From Algorimicrobium sediminis (GTDB lineage: Bacteria > Bacteroidota > Bacteroidia > Flavobacteriales > Flavobacteriaceae): DNA of 64,000 nucleotides. The stretch lies in the NCBI RefSeq assembly GCF_042684585.1, contig NZ_JBHULS010000003.1, forward strand, positions 186,001-250,000, given 5' to 3'. Within the stretch, counting starts at the first letter, position 1; each line of letters opens with the position of its first letter. Shown one piece after another: positions 26,510 through 35,858 of the stretch. The notes beneath the pieces are model-generated. The model searched no databases, had not been told where the DNA came from, and saw only the letters and a list, made by a program, of their open reading frames with translations. Made by a program: the position numbers and the translations under genes.

Positions 26510-28180
26510 ATGAAAAAAACTACATTATTTGCAATTTCATTATTAAGTTTTAGTTTGTCCTTCTCTCAAGTTTTATTTGAGGAGGATTTTGATGGTTCTG
26601 GACCTGGTTTAGCAGGATGGACCTTATTTAATCTGGATGGTTTAACACCAACCCCTGAACTTTCTATATTTTCCGAAGCATGGATTGAACAGTTAGAATT
26701 AGAAACCGATAACATGACAGCCGCGAGCAACTCTTGGTATCAACCCGCAGGTACCTCAAACGACTGGATGGTTAGCCCAGCAATTACCCTAACAACCAAT
26801 GCCATTTTAAGTTGGCAAGAACAATCTCGCGACCCAGAGTTTCCTGACAGTTACGAAGTTTGGATTTCAACGGAAGGCAATAATCCTGGCGACTTCAATA
26901 ATCGCGTATATACCAATGCTGCAGCAACAACAGGTGAATGGGCAACTAGAAGCGTCGATTTATCTGCATTTATTGGCAATACCATTCATATGGCGTGGAG
27001 AAACAACTCGGTTGACAAATTCATTCTTATGATTGACAATATAAAGGTTGAAGAATCTGCTTCTTTTGACACCCAAGTTTCCATTCCTGACGAAGTAACT
27101 TATCAGTTTACCCAAATACCCGTAGGCCAAGTTTATCACAGCTTGGGTTCGCGCGCCACTTTAGAAAACGTTGGATCTAATCCTGTCACCAATGCTATGG
27201 TAACTGTTACTATAACCGACAGTAACGCTAACACCGTTTACACCGCCACTAGCGAAGCCTACGACCTTCCTTTAAATGGCGAACAAGATGTTTTTTTTCC
27301 AGGTTTCGTACCAACAACTGCAGACAATTACACGGTTACTTATGAGCTCACGCAAAATGAAACCGATATTACACCAGAGAACAATTTGATAACTAAAAAT
27401 ATTATAATTAGCGAAACCACCTATGCCAGAGACGACAGCAATGTACTAACTGCATTTGGTATTGGTGCTGGTAACGGAGGCTTTTTAGGACAGGAGTTTT
27501 ATATTTATAATACACAGGAAGTTGAGTCTATTTCATTTGCCATAGGAAATTTGGAAGGAACACTAACTGGCTCAAACATGAAAGGCAGTATTTGGAGCAT
27601 GCCAAACGAAGTGCCTGGTGCTATTATTGCCGAAACAGACCCTGTAACTATTTCTGCAGAACAAAGCGTAATTTATACCGCCAATATGGCCGGTGGCGCG
27701 GTAACACTAACTCCAGGGCTATATCTTTTTGCTATAGAAGAACCAAGTCCTGGTCCTAATATGGAGTTACTTGTTACATCTGACGTGTTTACACCTGGTA
27801 CTGTTTGGATTGATTGGCCTAGCAACCCTCAAGAATCTTGGATAAACATTGAACTTTACTCATTTGAATTTGCACTGATTATTCGTCCTAATTTTATAAG
27901 TAACACCCTTAGTACATTAGAAACGAATTCACGTTTAAATCCTATAAACCTTTATCCAAATCCAGCGAAACATAATGTTACAATTTCAAATCCAAAAAAC
28001 ACAGTTTTATACAAGGCTATAATAACAGATGTTACTGGCAGAATTGTAAAGCGTTTTAATTTACAAGAATCAACAGAATCCAGTAAAACATTGGATATTT
28101 CCAATTTAAGCGCAGCTAATTATTTTATAACTATTGAAAGCCAAGAAGGTTCGGTAACAAAGAAATTAATTAAAGAGTAG
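26510..28180 (+). CDS. secreted adhesin-like protein with T9SS sorting domain
   Basis: A 556-residue protein. Signal peptide (about 1-19, SLSFSQ), then a choice-of-anchor J / cleaved-adhesin jelly-roll (about 20-185, with DDWMVSPAITL-like NDWMVSPAITL and MIDNIKVEE). A CARDB-like beta domain (about 200-305) and a further beta region follow. The C-terminus (about 480-556) is a type A T9SS sorting domain: NLYPNPAKHNVTIS, DVTGRIVKRF, ISNLSAANYFITIES and the basic end KKLIKE. It should be exported by T9SS and anchored or released at the cell surface, where it may bind polymers or hydrolyse protein. Flanked by a bidirectional terminator. Confidence 0.9.
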   Translation: MKKTTLFAISLLSFSLSFSQVLFEEDFDGSGPGLAGWTLFNLDGLTPTPELSIFSEAWIEQLELETDNMTAASNSWYQPAGTSNDWMVSPAITLTTNAILSWQEQSRDPEFPDSYEVWISTEGNNPGDFNNRVYTNAAATTGEWATRSVDLSAFIGNTIHMAWRNNSVDKFILMIDNIKVEESASFDTQVSIPDEVTYQFTQIPVGQVYHSLGSRATLENVGSNPVTNAMVTVTITDSNANTVYTATSEAYDLPLNGEQDVFFPGFVPTTADNYTVTYELTQNETDITPENNLITKNIIISETTYARDDSNVLTAFGIGAGNGGFLGQEFYIYNTQEVESISFAIGNLEGTLTGSNMKGSIWSMPNEVPGAIIAETDPVTISAEQSVIYTANMAGGAVTLTPGLYLFAIEEPSPGPNMELLVTSDVFTPGTVWIDWPSNPQESWINIELYSFEFALIIRPNFISNTLSTLETNSRLNPINLYPNPAKHNVTISNPKNTVLYKAIITDVTGRIVKRFNLQESTESSKTLDISNLSAANYFITIESQEGSVTKKLIKE

Positions 28181-28231
28181 TAAGCGTTCTAAAAAAAATT
28201 AATCAATTACTAAACAGGGCATATTTTTAAC

Positions 28232-28265
28232 AAAAAGGCTTCAATTACCATTGAAGCCTTTTTTA
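28232..28265. terminator. bidirectional terminator
   Basis: A perfect 13-bp stem (AAAAAGGCTTCAA pairing with TTGAAGCCTTTTT) with a 6-nt loop, A-run on one side and T-run on the other. It serves the T9SS gene on plus and the barrel gene on minus. Confidence 0.85.
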
Positions 28266-28280
28266 CTAATACAAATAATG

Positions 28281-29360
28281 CTAATCCATGTCAAAGCGTA
28301 AGCCTAGCGAGATATTATTTTGGCTAACAGCTTGATTTTTAAATATAGTAGACAAATCGTATTTAGCATACAACCCCACATTTCCCCAAGCCACATACGT
28401 ACTTAAACCGTAAACAAAATTATTGGTATTATAATCCTTAAACTTGTCCTTCTGACTACTACCATTTTCATCGTATTTTAATTTTTGTAGCGACTGTAAT
28501 ACCAGTCCGCCGTATGCACCAACACCTATTTTAAATTTTCTGTAGGTGGAATATCTGAAATAATTTTCGCGCTCAATTTTCTTGGATGGCCCAAATTCAA
28601 AATGAACAGGTACAACTAAATTGGTTGATCGGAATTTAGATTTACGCAAATTCAACGGAAATTCCTCTAAACTAACACGTGCCTCTTCTTGGGTAAAATA
28701 CAGGTTATTTTTAATATCTAATTTGTTCCATTGCACAGAAACCCCGTATTTAAACCGAATGGCATTGGAGTTTTCCAGCACCCGTGTTTTCCATGCCCAA
28801 CCCAATTCTACAAAACCAGAACCACCAATTTTATACGGCGAATCGTTAAGCGATTGTCCTTCAATAATAGCATTATTAAAACCAATAGCAAATACTAAAT
28901 CGCTGGTGGTACGCTTATCATAAACAACAGGCTTCTTTTTAATTTTTGAACCTATATAAATAGTACCCAAATCAAATTCATCTGATTCTTCGGTTTTACC
29001 TATTACAATGGTAAAGCCGTCGTTATTGGTTTCCAACACTCCAGAGCTGTCGGTATTTCGTGCCAACAAAGCCAATTGGTTATCAATTATAGCCAGCCTG
29101 TTTTTAATATTTAAAGCATGTTTTTCAGCCACCAACAATTTTAATTTGGCCGCCGCATCCTCGGAAATCTCACCAGCATCTAAACGCTTATTTATAGCCT
29201 CTACGGCTTGTTTTAATTGCGCCTTTTCTTCATTCTCAACCACTATTTTTTGACTCTCTAGCTGTGCCATTTTTTCGCTATTTGGTGTTACTTGCGCGTA
29301 ATTACCGGTTACGGTGCATGTAAGCATTAGGGCTATTACATATTTTACAAGGATGTTCAT
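28281..29360 (-). CDS. outer-membrane beta-barrel protein with N-terminal coiled coil
   Basis: A 359-residue protein: signal peptide (about 1-22, NYAQ), a helical and probably coiled-coil segment (about 30-105, rich in Glu, Lys, Ala and Leu), then a beta-barrel-like half (about 150-359) ending in a strand with terminal Asp. Third gene of a set with an ECF sigma factor and a membrane-anchored anti-sigma-like protein, so it may be the envelope output or sensor of that system. No named family recognised. Confidence 0.65.
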   Translation of the reverse strand: MNILVKYVIALMLTCTVTGNYAQVTPNSEKMAQLESQKIVVENEEKAQLKQAVEAINKRLDAGEISEDAAAKLKLLVAEKHALNIKNRLAIIDNQLALLARNTDSSGVLETNNDGFTIVIGKTEESDEFDLGTIYIGSKIKKKPVVYDKRTTSDLVFAIGFNNAIIEGQSLNDSPYKIGGSGFVELGWAWKTRVLENSNAIRFKYGVSVQWNKLDIKNNLYFTQEEARVSLEEFPLNLRKSKFRSTNLVVPVHFEFGPSKKIERENYFRYSTYRKFKIGVGAYGGLVLQSLQKLKYDENGSSQKDKFKDYNTNNFVYGLSTYVAWGNVGLYAKYDLSTIFKNQAVSQNNISLGLRFDMD

Positions 29361-29388
29361 AATTTGTTGTTTTTAAATGGATGTCTTT

Positions 29389-30159
29389 TTAATTATTGCG
29401 GTCTACAACAGCATTTTTTAAAATACTGAAGTTTGTTTTAATAGTTTCGAATACTTTATCCCGAAAGGATTTTTCCAAATCCATTTCTATTTCTGCCAAT
29501 AAACTGTTTGCATTATTGCCATAATTGGTTTCTTCTGAATCCGAATTTTTTGAAATCCGGTTTGTAGCTTGTTTTAATAAGGCCGCTACTTCGGCGTCTA
29601 AATCGGAATCAACAAGTACGTTTGAATCTTTGTTTTGGGCTATCGTATTTTTACGTGTATTATTGTTACTTATTTGTTTGACTTCTTCCAGTATTTTTTC
29701 GACTACATTCGCGTTAGTTCCTGCTAATTCACGTGCTTCATTTTCATCCAGAGATGCATAAGGTTTAGCCGATACCTTTTGTTTTTCTGAAATGTGCTTG
29801 TTAACCGAACTATTCGTTGGTATAGCTTCAACCACACCTTTATTCTCATCTTCAGAATTAGCAACATTTTTAGTAGTTTCTGTTTTGGATTCAATTTTCA
29901 AAATACTGTCTGCCGAAGTTTCCACCACCGTTGGTTTTGTAGTAGTTTCTGTGTTTTTACTTGGCCAAAATGTGGCCAGAACCATTAATAAACCAATAAC
30001 ACTTGCTGCAATACCTGCAAACCAGTAAGGCGATTTGCTTGGCTTTTTGTTTTGCTTATCTAGAGCGGTAGCTAACTGGTTCCAAGCAGTTGCAGAAGGT
30101 GGCGTTTTACGCGCTTCCAGTGTTTTCCTGATATTATTTTCAAATTCATTTGCTTTCAT
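29389..30159 (-). CDS. single-pass membrane protein, putative anti-sigma factor
   Basis: A 256-residue protein with an N-terminal cytoplasmic part (1-44, ENNIRKTLEARKTPP then WNQLATALDKQNKK), one membrane helix (about 45-65) and a long polar, Thr/Glu/Asn-rich periplasmic part. Its start overlaps the end of the ECF sigma gene by 14 bp, the typical arrangement for an anti-sigma factor. It lacks the HxxxCxxC zinc motif of classical ZAS-type anti-sigmas, so the assignment rests on context and topology. Confidence 0.65.
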   Translation of the reverse strand: MKANEFENNIRKTLEARKTPPSATAWNQLATALDKQNKKPSKSPYWFAGIAASVIGLLMVLATFWPSKNTETTTKPTVVETSADSILKIESKTETTKNVANSEDENKGVVEAIPTNSSVNKHISEKQKVSAKPYASLDENEARELAGTNANVVEKILEEVKQISNNNTRKNTIAQNKDSNVLVDSDLDAEVAALLKQATNRISKNSDSEETNYGNNANSLLAEIEMDLEKSFRDKVFETIKTNFSILKNAVVDRNN

Positions 30160-30715
30160 AATGCCGGGTATTTAGGGCGTTTATTTGCTTTTGAAGCTGT
30201 TTTCGTGCTTTGTATAATTGCGATTTTGAAGTCCCTTCAGATATTTTCAGTAAAGCGGCAATTTCATGATGCTTATAACCTTCAATAGCATACATAACAA
30301 ACACTATTTTATAACCGTCCGGAAGCCTATCAATAAGCTCTTGAATGTGTGCTACATCCATATTGCTATGCACATTGTTGTAATGCGCTTGGTTTTGATT
30401 TGATTCGATATCAGCTACTGGAAACTCAATTTTTTTTAGCTTCCGGAGATAAGAAATAGCTTCGCGTACCATAATTTTTCGGAGCCAACCTTCAAAACTT
30501 CCTGAATTTTGAAATTGATTTAAATGTGTAAATGCTTTAAGAAAGCCGTTAAGCATAATCTCTTCGGCTTTTTGATAATCGTTTACATAGTACCGGCACA
30601 CACTTAACATTTTAGGTGCATGTGCATCGAAAAGCATTTGCTGCGCCTCCCGATTTTGTTTAATTGCCTTTTTAATAAGGCTGGTAGTGGTTTTATGTAA
30701 TTGAATAACCTTCAA
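30146..30715 (-). CDS. ECF-type RNA polymerase sigma factor with TTG start
   Basis: A 189-residue sigma-70 protein of the ECF type. Region 2 spans about 18-90 (AQQMLFDAHAPKMLSVCRYYV, GFLKAFTHLNQFQ, FEGWLRKIMVREAISYLRK; fragments) and region 4 about 120-180 (LPDGYKIVFVMYAIEGYKHHEIA, SEGTSKSQLYKARKQL; fragments). Translation most likely begins at TTG (30715): the next Met is residue 27, inside region 2, while an AGGAG sits 5 bases upstream. It is followed by a membrane anti-sigma-like gene (14-bp overlap) and a barrel protein, consistent with an envelope-responsive regulon. Confidence 0.9.
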   Translation of the reverse strand: MKVIQLHKTTTSLIKKAIKQNREAQQMLFDAHAPKMLSVCRYYVNDYQKAEEIMLNGFLKAFTHLNQFQNSGSFEGWLRKIMVREAISYLRKLKKIEFPVADIESNQNQAHYNNVHSNMDVAHIQELIDRLPDGYKIVFVMYAIEGYKHHEIAALLKISEGTSKSQLYKARKQLQKQINALNTRHYESK

Positions 30716-30720
30716 AATTG

Positions 30721-30725
30721 CTCCT
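30721..30725 (-). promoter_or_regulatory. Shine-Dalgarno-like site for the ECF sigma gene
   Basis: AGGAG on the minus strand, separated by CAATT from the TTG start codon. Strong Shine-Dalgarno sequences are rare before genes in this window, so it supports the unusual TTG start. Confidence 0.55.
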
Positions 30726-30788
30726 ATTAGGACATCTACTAATAAAGACGCTACATGAGTGCAAAAGGTTGCCTGAAGGTAAAAAGAA

Positions 30789-31766
30789 TTATTTTTTTCG
30801 TTGGATAACGTAATTCACCATAAGCTCTAGTGAATCGCGAAAATCGGACTTCGGGTAAGTATTTAGTATTTCTAATGCCTCCATTTGAAACGCTTTCATT
30901 TTTGAAATGGCATATTCCAAACCACCGCGTTCTTTTACAAAAGCAATAACTTGGTTTACCCGTTTTTTATTTTTATTGTGATTTTTTATCGAGTTTATAA
31001 GCCAATCACGTTCTTTTTTAGAGACATTATTAAGTACATAAATTAACGGTAAGGTCATTTTTTGTTCTTTAATGTCTATTCCCGTGGGTTTTCCAATACG
31101 CTCGGTACCGTAATCGAATAAGTCGTCTTTTATTTGAAAAGCCATACCAATTAACTCGCCAAACTTGCGCATGCGTTCTACGTGGTCCGAATCGGGTTTT
31201 ACTGAAGCAGCACCCAAACTGCAGCATGCCGCAATAAGTGTGGCGGTTTTTTGCCGAATAATTTCGTAGTAAACAGTTTCGGTTATGTCTAGTTTTCGGG
31301 CTTTTTCAATTTGAAGTAATTCGCCTTCGCTCATTTCCCGCACTGCTATGGAAATAATTTTCAATAAATCGAAGTCATTATTATCAATGGATAACAACAA
31401 GCCTTTGGATAGTAAGTAATCGCCTATTAAAACTGCAATTTTATTTTTCCATAAGGCATTAATGGAGAAAAATCCGCGACGTTTATTACTATCATCCACC
31501 ACATCGTCGTGAACTAAAGTAGCCGTGTGTATGAGTTCAATAACCGCTGCACCACGGTAAGTGCGCTCGCAAACTTCGCCATTGGCAACCATTTTTGCCA
31601 CCAAAAACACAAACATGGGGCGCATTTGTTTACCTTTTCGGTTTACTATGTAATGGGTTATTCTGTTAAGAAGCGCCACTTTTGAATACATAGCCAAATG
31701 AAACTTTTGTTCAAAAAGTTCCATCTCGTAACCAACTGGTTGTTTTATTTGTTCTACTATTTTCAA
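30789..31766 (-). CDS. trans-polyprenyl diphosphate synthase
   Basis: A 325-residue all-helical prenyltransferase that extends farnesyl diphosphate with isopentenyl units, probably to the C30-C40 side chain of menaquinone. First Asp-rich motif HDDVVDDSNKRRG (about 92-104), second motif FQIKDDLFDYG (about 215-225), plus GKQMRPMFVFL near the N-terminus. Chain length cannot be read with certainty from sequence. It follows the phosphodiesterase fusion gene on the same strand, 65 bp downstream. Confidence 0.93.
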   Translation of the reverse strand: MKIVEQIKQPVGYEMELFEQKFHLAMYSKVALLNRITHYIVNRKGKQMRPMFVFLVAKMVANGEVCERTYRGAAVIELIHTATLVHDDVVDDSNKRRGFFSINALWKNKIAVLIGDYLLSKGLLLSIDNNDFDLLKIISIAVREMSEGELLQIEKARKLDITETVYYEIIRQKTATLIAACCSLGAASVKPDSDHVERMRKFGELIGMAFQIKDDLFDYGTERIGKPTGIDIKEQKMTLPLIYVLNNVSKKERDWLINSIKNHNKNKKRVNQVIAFVKERGGLEYAISKMKAFQMEALEILNTYPKSDFRDSLELMVNYVIQRKK

Positions 31767-31831
31767 AAGTGGGCTCCCTAATTTGGTGTTGGCAAAATTA
31801 CTAAAAAAGCTAGCAAATGCCTATTTAATAC

Positions 31832-34435
31832 CTAATTCTTATTTCGGTAGAGCGATTTATCTACACAGGCCGCCATTTTAGTTACATTTAAATCCTGACC
31901 AATAAATTTAGTCACTTTAGAAACCGTTTCTATAGGGTTGTTTAGGGCGTCGGTGTAATTAATATAAATGAGTTCTACACCAGGTTCTTTATCTTTCCAG
32001 TTTTCTATTTGATTTAAGTGCTTTTTAAAATTTTCTAATAGTTTTACGGGCAACACATCTGGGTTTTTTCCAATCATTTTTTGTTGCGACTTAATCACTT
32101 CTGTTAAGTCTCTATTCATAAATATAACTTTATACCGGTATTTTGGATCTAAATATTTTAGCAAAGGTGCCACCACTTTAACCGATTTGTTTTGTGCCAA
32201 GCCAAGCCAGGAATTATCTTTATGCAAGCTCATTACCGGATCGTATTCAAAATACCCTTTCGGATTAGATATATCTGGCGTTCTGTTTGCGTCTGTTAAA
32301 ACAGACACTCCACCGGCATCCAGCATTTGCATCATTAAAGAGGTGCCAGACCTTGGTAATCCTGACACAATAACAATTTGGTTGTCTCGGTATTTGAAAT
32401 CGGTTTTATCCTTAAATTCTGAAGGGTTTTTTAATTTATCGGCAACATTTTCAATAGCTTGTTCTGCACGGTAATGAGTTGCAGGCTTAAGTTTTGCGGC
32501 TGTTTCATAGGCCATTTTTGCATTTTCTAAATCGCCTAACTTCTCGAGAGCTTCACCTAACGTATAGTGCGCTTCTGGAAAGTATTTTACCAGTTCTATT
32601 GCTGTAAGCGCATGCTCTGCAGCTGTTTCGTAATCGTTTAAACGTATAAGCACATCTGCCAAAGATTGATGAAATTTAGCTCTATCTATTTCAATTTCCA
32701 GCGCCTTTTCAAAAGACATTTTAGCGTCGTTATAGTGTTGTAATTGCACCTGAATTTTACCCATTTGATGCCAAATTTCGGCGCTTGGATTTTTACTTTC
32801 TACGGCTTTTAGTAATGTTAGCGCTTGCTGGGTTTTACCGGTGCCTAGTAATATTTTAGCTTCGGACAGCAAGGTGTTTACTTCAAAATTCCTATCCAAA
32901 TCGCGCAACTGCTTTAGGTATTGTGCTGCCTTATCGAAGTTTTTTTCCAGTAAGGCTATAGAAAGCAAATCCATATAAAACGGAATAACATCTATTACCG
33001 AATCGTTTTCTTTTAAATTTTGTCTTTTTACTTGATTTTCTGGTAATTTTTCTAGTTCGGCTTTTGTATAAACTGGATAGGTATCTGTTACTAATTCTAG
33101 AAGAATATTTTTGGCTTTTTCGAAGTCTTTTTTACCGAGAAACACACGGGCCAGATTGTGTTTTAAGTCGCAGGTAGTTTTTAAAATAGCGGTTTCAATT
33201 TTTTCATCTGGTTTTTCAATATACCCCAAATCTACTAGCTGCTGCATGGTTTCTTGGTCGTCCAAAGGACTGGTTTCTTCGGTTGTATGTAATTGTCCGA
33301 AATCGCCTTCCACGGTTTCCCAACTGTCTATGTATTGCGGTTGTGTTGGCTCTTTAAAAATGTCTAAAGCTACTTTACCATCCATATCTTTGCCTATGGG
33401 CAAACCAAACATGTGTAAAATAGTAGGTGCCACATCAATTAAGCCCAGCCCAAAAATTTTCTCGTTTTTCTTAATATTTGGACCCGCTGCTACAAACATC
33501 CCAAACTGCCGATGCTCTAAAGCGGGGGCAGCCGGGTATTTAGGCATTTTTGCTAATCTGTTGACTCCAGATTCAAAACCGTGGTCGGACATAACAATAA
33601 TGGTTGTATCCTCATCTACTAATTCCATTTTTCGTGCCAACATCATATCTTGAATTCGGTATGAACTAACAACGGCATCTTTGTAAATATCGAATGCTTC
33701 TTCCGGAATATGCTTTTGTTTTGGCGGATGAAACCTCATAAAAGCATGACAAAAATGATCTATTAAATCGTAATAAACCGCTGTAAAATCCCATTCCGTT
33801 GTGCGGATAAGGTTGGTTGCTGCAGCATGTACCGATGTGTTTTCTGCTAGTATTTTAGCAAAGGACTCTAGTCCTTTATCGGTTTCTTGATTTATTTTTG
33901 CCGCTTTAGGAATACATGGTAAAATGTGTGCCTCGGTAATTTCATACGGAAACATCCGTAAATCTTTTAATTGCTCTGTAAACGATTCTGGATGGATAGT
34001 TCCTTTGGCAATTGGATTTTTTTTATTTGGATCTTTATTTACTTTTTGAAATTTATCGGATACCACCACACCATTAATAGGTTCGGCTGGGAAGCTAGGC
34101 CACCAGCCAACCAAATTACTTTTAAAGCCTTTATGGTGCAGAATATTCCATATTGCTTTTGCTTTGCGCGAATTAGCAGTTACAGGCCGGATACCTTTTT
34201 TGTCGGGCATAAGCTCTATAAAGCCTAAAACACCGTGTTTGTCCGGAGTTTTACCAGTTGCCACAGAACTCCATAGCATGGGCGAATATGGCGGATTCAT
34301 GGTACTCATGTTCCCGTAAACGCCACGATCTATCAGTTTTTTTAGAGCAGGCATTTGCCCTTTAGCTAACAGGGGGCCTATTACTTTCCAATCCGCAGCA
34401 TCCCAACCAATTAACAGTACTTTATTTTTCTTCAT
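31832..34435 (-). CDS. phosphodiesterase/alkaline phosphatase - TPR - sulfotransferase fusion
   Basis: An 867-residue protein of three parts. Residues 1-390: type I phosphodiesterase/nucleotide pyrophosphatase fold with metal sites (LLIGWDAADW, nucleophile region NPPYSPMLWSS, YYDLIDHFCH, VMSDHGFES and the His of LEHRQFG). Residues about 480-680: TPR helices (KAEIWHQMGKIQVQLQHY-like repeats). Residues 687-867: a sulfotransferase domain with the 5'-phosphosulfate loop GLPRSGTS (692-699) and the 3'-phosphate segment FMNRDLTEVIKSQ. There is no signal peptide, so it is probably cytoplasmic. The substrate is unknown. A 49-residue frame overlaps its start. Confidence 0.88.
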   Translation of the reverse strand: MKKNKVLLIGWDAADWKVIGPLLAKGQMPALKKLIDRGVYGNMSTMNPPYSPMLWSSVATGKTPDKHGVLGFIELMPDKKGIRPVTANSRKAKAIWNILHHKGFKSNLVGWWPSFPAEPINGVVVSDKFQKVNKDPNKKNPIAKGTIHPESFTEQLKDLRMFPYEITEAHILPCIPKAAKINQETDKGLESFAKILAENTSVHAAATNLIRTTEWDFTAVYYDLIDHFCHAFMRFHPPKQKHIPEEAFDIYKDAVVSSYRIQDMMLARKMELVDEDTTIIVMSDHGFESGVNRLAKMPKYPAAPALEHRQFGMFVAAGPNIKKNEKIFGLGLIDVAPTILHMFGLPIGKDMDGKVALDIFKEPTQPQYIDSWETVEGDFGQLHTTEETSPLDDQETMQQLVDLGYIEKPDEKIETAILKTTCDLKHNLARVFLGKKDFEKAKNILLELVTDTYPVYTKAELEKLPENQVKRQNLKENDSVIDVIPFYMDLLSIALLEKNFDKAAQYLKQLRDLDRNFEVNTLLSEAKILLGTGKTQQALTLLKAVESKNPSAEIWHQMGKIQVQLQHYNDAKMSFEKALEIEIDRAKFHQSLADVLIRLNDYETAAEHALTAIELVKYFPEAHYTLGEALEKLGDLENAKMAYETAAKLKPATHYRAEQAIENVADKLKNPSEFKDKTDFKYRDNQIVIVSGLPRSGTSLMMQMLDAGGVSVLTDANRTPDISNPKGYFEYDPVMSLHKDNSWLGLAQNKSVKVVAPLLKYLDPKYRYKVIFMNRDLTEVIKSQQKMIGKNPDVLPVKLLENFKKHLNQIENWKDKEPGVELIYINYTDALNNPIETVSKVTKFIGQDLNVTKMAACVDKSLYRNKN

Positions 34436-34571
34436 TGAGCGCTGTATTGGTAGATTCCTTTTTTACCTCTCGCCACGCGCGTAATCCAATATCTCCAAGC
34501 GCCAAAAGCCCTAAGGAGCCCGCTGGCGTAATTTTTACAGGTTTGTCTTTAATGGCTTGGTTGGTTTTCAT
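34422..34571 (-). CDS. 49-residue ORF overlapping the phosphodiesterase fusion gene
   Basis: ATG at 34571, stop TAA at 34422-34424, overlapping the first 14 bases of the downstream gene in another frame. The product begins MKTNQAIKDKP, has a small hydrophobic centre (SLGLLALGDIGL) and a charged tail, and shows no signal peptide. The tight overlap suggests translational coupling. The pattern TPAGSLGLLALG followed by LRAWRE seems familiar from other flavobacterial loci, but I cannot name a family. Function unknown. Confidence 0.6.
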   Translation of the reverse strand: MKTNQAIKDKPVKITPAGSLGLLALGDIGLRAWREVKKESTNTALNEEK

Positions 34572-34673
34572 GTATAATGGTTTCAAATTTTTGTGAAAAA
34601 TACTAAAAATTTAATTTTTATTGGACCGAAAATAGTAATTTGCAATCCTAACTCAATTAATAAGCTACTTAAC

Positions 34674-35489
34674 ATGAAAAAAACTACCACTAAAAATTTA
34701 ACAAAACGTTTAGCCAAATATGGAGCCTTAACAGCTGCCATGGCAGGTATTGCCGATGCTTCGGGGCAAATTGTGTACACAGACATTACAGACTTTACAG
34801 GAGGATCTCCGGATGAATACCTATTAGATTTGAATAACGATGGTACTAATGATTTTAGCATTTTAAACAACGGAAACCTGTTCGTTAGTGCTTTAGACTC
34901 AGGAAATGAGGTTATTGGTAGCGTTCCTTACGCATCTTATCCTTATGGCTATCCTTTTGCGCTCAACGCAAACACTGTGGTGTCCAACAACATGAATGGC
35001 ACGTGGCTAGATAATTACAACGGCTATTCAGGCAGCGTTCTTCCTTCACTTAATTGGGGCGGATTTGACGGCAACTGGATTAATGTTACCGATAAATTTT
35101 TAGGCTTGCGTTTTAATATTTCTGGTAATACCCATTATGGTTGGGTACGTATGGATGTAAACGAAGCAGGTGTCGTTTGGACCATTAAGGATTATGCTTA
35201 CGAGGCTACTGCCAATGCTCCCATAACTGCAGGGGCAACACTAAATGTGCCAACAGAAGCCATAAATAATATAAAAGTGGTGGCTACTAATAATACCATT
35301 AAGCTATTTAATTTACCAGAAAGCACTAATTACGAGCTTTTTAATGTAGCAGGCCAAAATGTATTACAAGGCAACAGCCAAGGTAAATTGCACACTATTA
35401 ATACCAACAACCTGGCAACGGGGATGTATGTTCTTGCAATAATCGATTCTGAAACAGGAAAGAGTTTCAGAAAAAAAGTAGTGTTATAA
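34674..35489 (+). CDS. secreted protein with T9SS sorting domain
   Basis: A 271-residue protein from the ATG of MKKTTTKNLT. The longer frame (34593) would add 27 residues ahead of a long, basic signal-like N-terminus (about 1-30, ending DASGQ). The middle is beta-rich with DLNNDGTNDFSI and HYGWVRMDVNEAG. The C-terminus (about 200-271) is a type A T9SS domain: IKLFNLPES, LFNVAGQNVLQG, NNLATGMYVLAI and RKKVVL. Its C-terminal domain resembles that of the next T9SS gene. Likely exported to the cell surface; role unknown. Confidence 0.85.
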   Translation: MKKTTTKNLTKRLAKYGALTAAMAGIADASGQIVYTDITDFTGGSPDEYLLDLNNDGTNDFSILNNGNLFVSALDSGNEVIGSVPYASYPYGYPFALNANTVVSNNMNGTWLDNYNGYSGSVLPSLNWGGFDGNWINVTDKFLGLRFNISGNTHYGWVRMDVNEAGVVWTIKDYAYEATANAPITAGATLNVPTEAINNIKVVATNNTIKLFNLPESTNYELFNVAGQNVLQGNSQGKLHTINTNNLATGMYVLAIIDSETGKSFRKKVVL

Positions 35490-35507
35490 TTTTTGATAAG
35501 AATTCTT

Positions 35508-35542
35508 AAAAAAAGCGATTTACATGGTAAATCGCTTTTTTT
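35508..35542 (+). terminator. terminator of the T9SS cargo gene
   Basis: A perfect 15-bp stem (AAAAAAGCGATTTAC pairing with GTAAATCGCTTTTTT) with an ATG triloop and trailing T-run. Confidence 0.85.
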
Positions 35543-35858
35543 ATGCCTACAAGATTTAAACTGCCTTGTAAAAATAACCTGTGCATACCTGTATACCTAC
35601 CACGCATTAAACAGTACTAACCTATTCGAATACACGAAATAACCGAATAAAAAATGATACTGAATATGGGAATTAACAATATGTAACGTGTTTTTAAAAC
35701 ATGAGCAACGTAGCCCCTAAGCTTTCAACACATACTCTTTAAAAAAAACTGCTTTTTTAATATAATGAACTTTAGAAGTGTCATGTTAAAGGCATGCGTT
35801 TGTGTTTAAAAATTTTGTAACTTTATGCTTTGTTTAATTTTATTAAAACCTATTTATT
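35543..35858. other. 316-bp intergenic region, no gene seen
   Basis: No plausible open frame. TATGCTTTG at about 35825-35833, 25-30 bp before the next start, resembles the -7 element with one extra base. Nothing else recognised. Confidence 0.4.
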
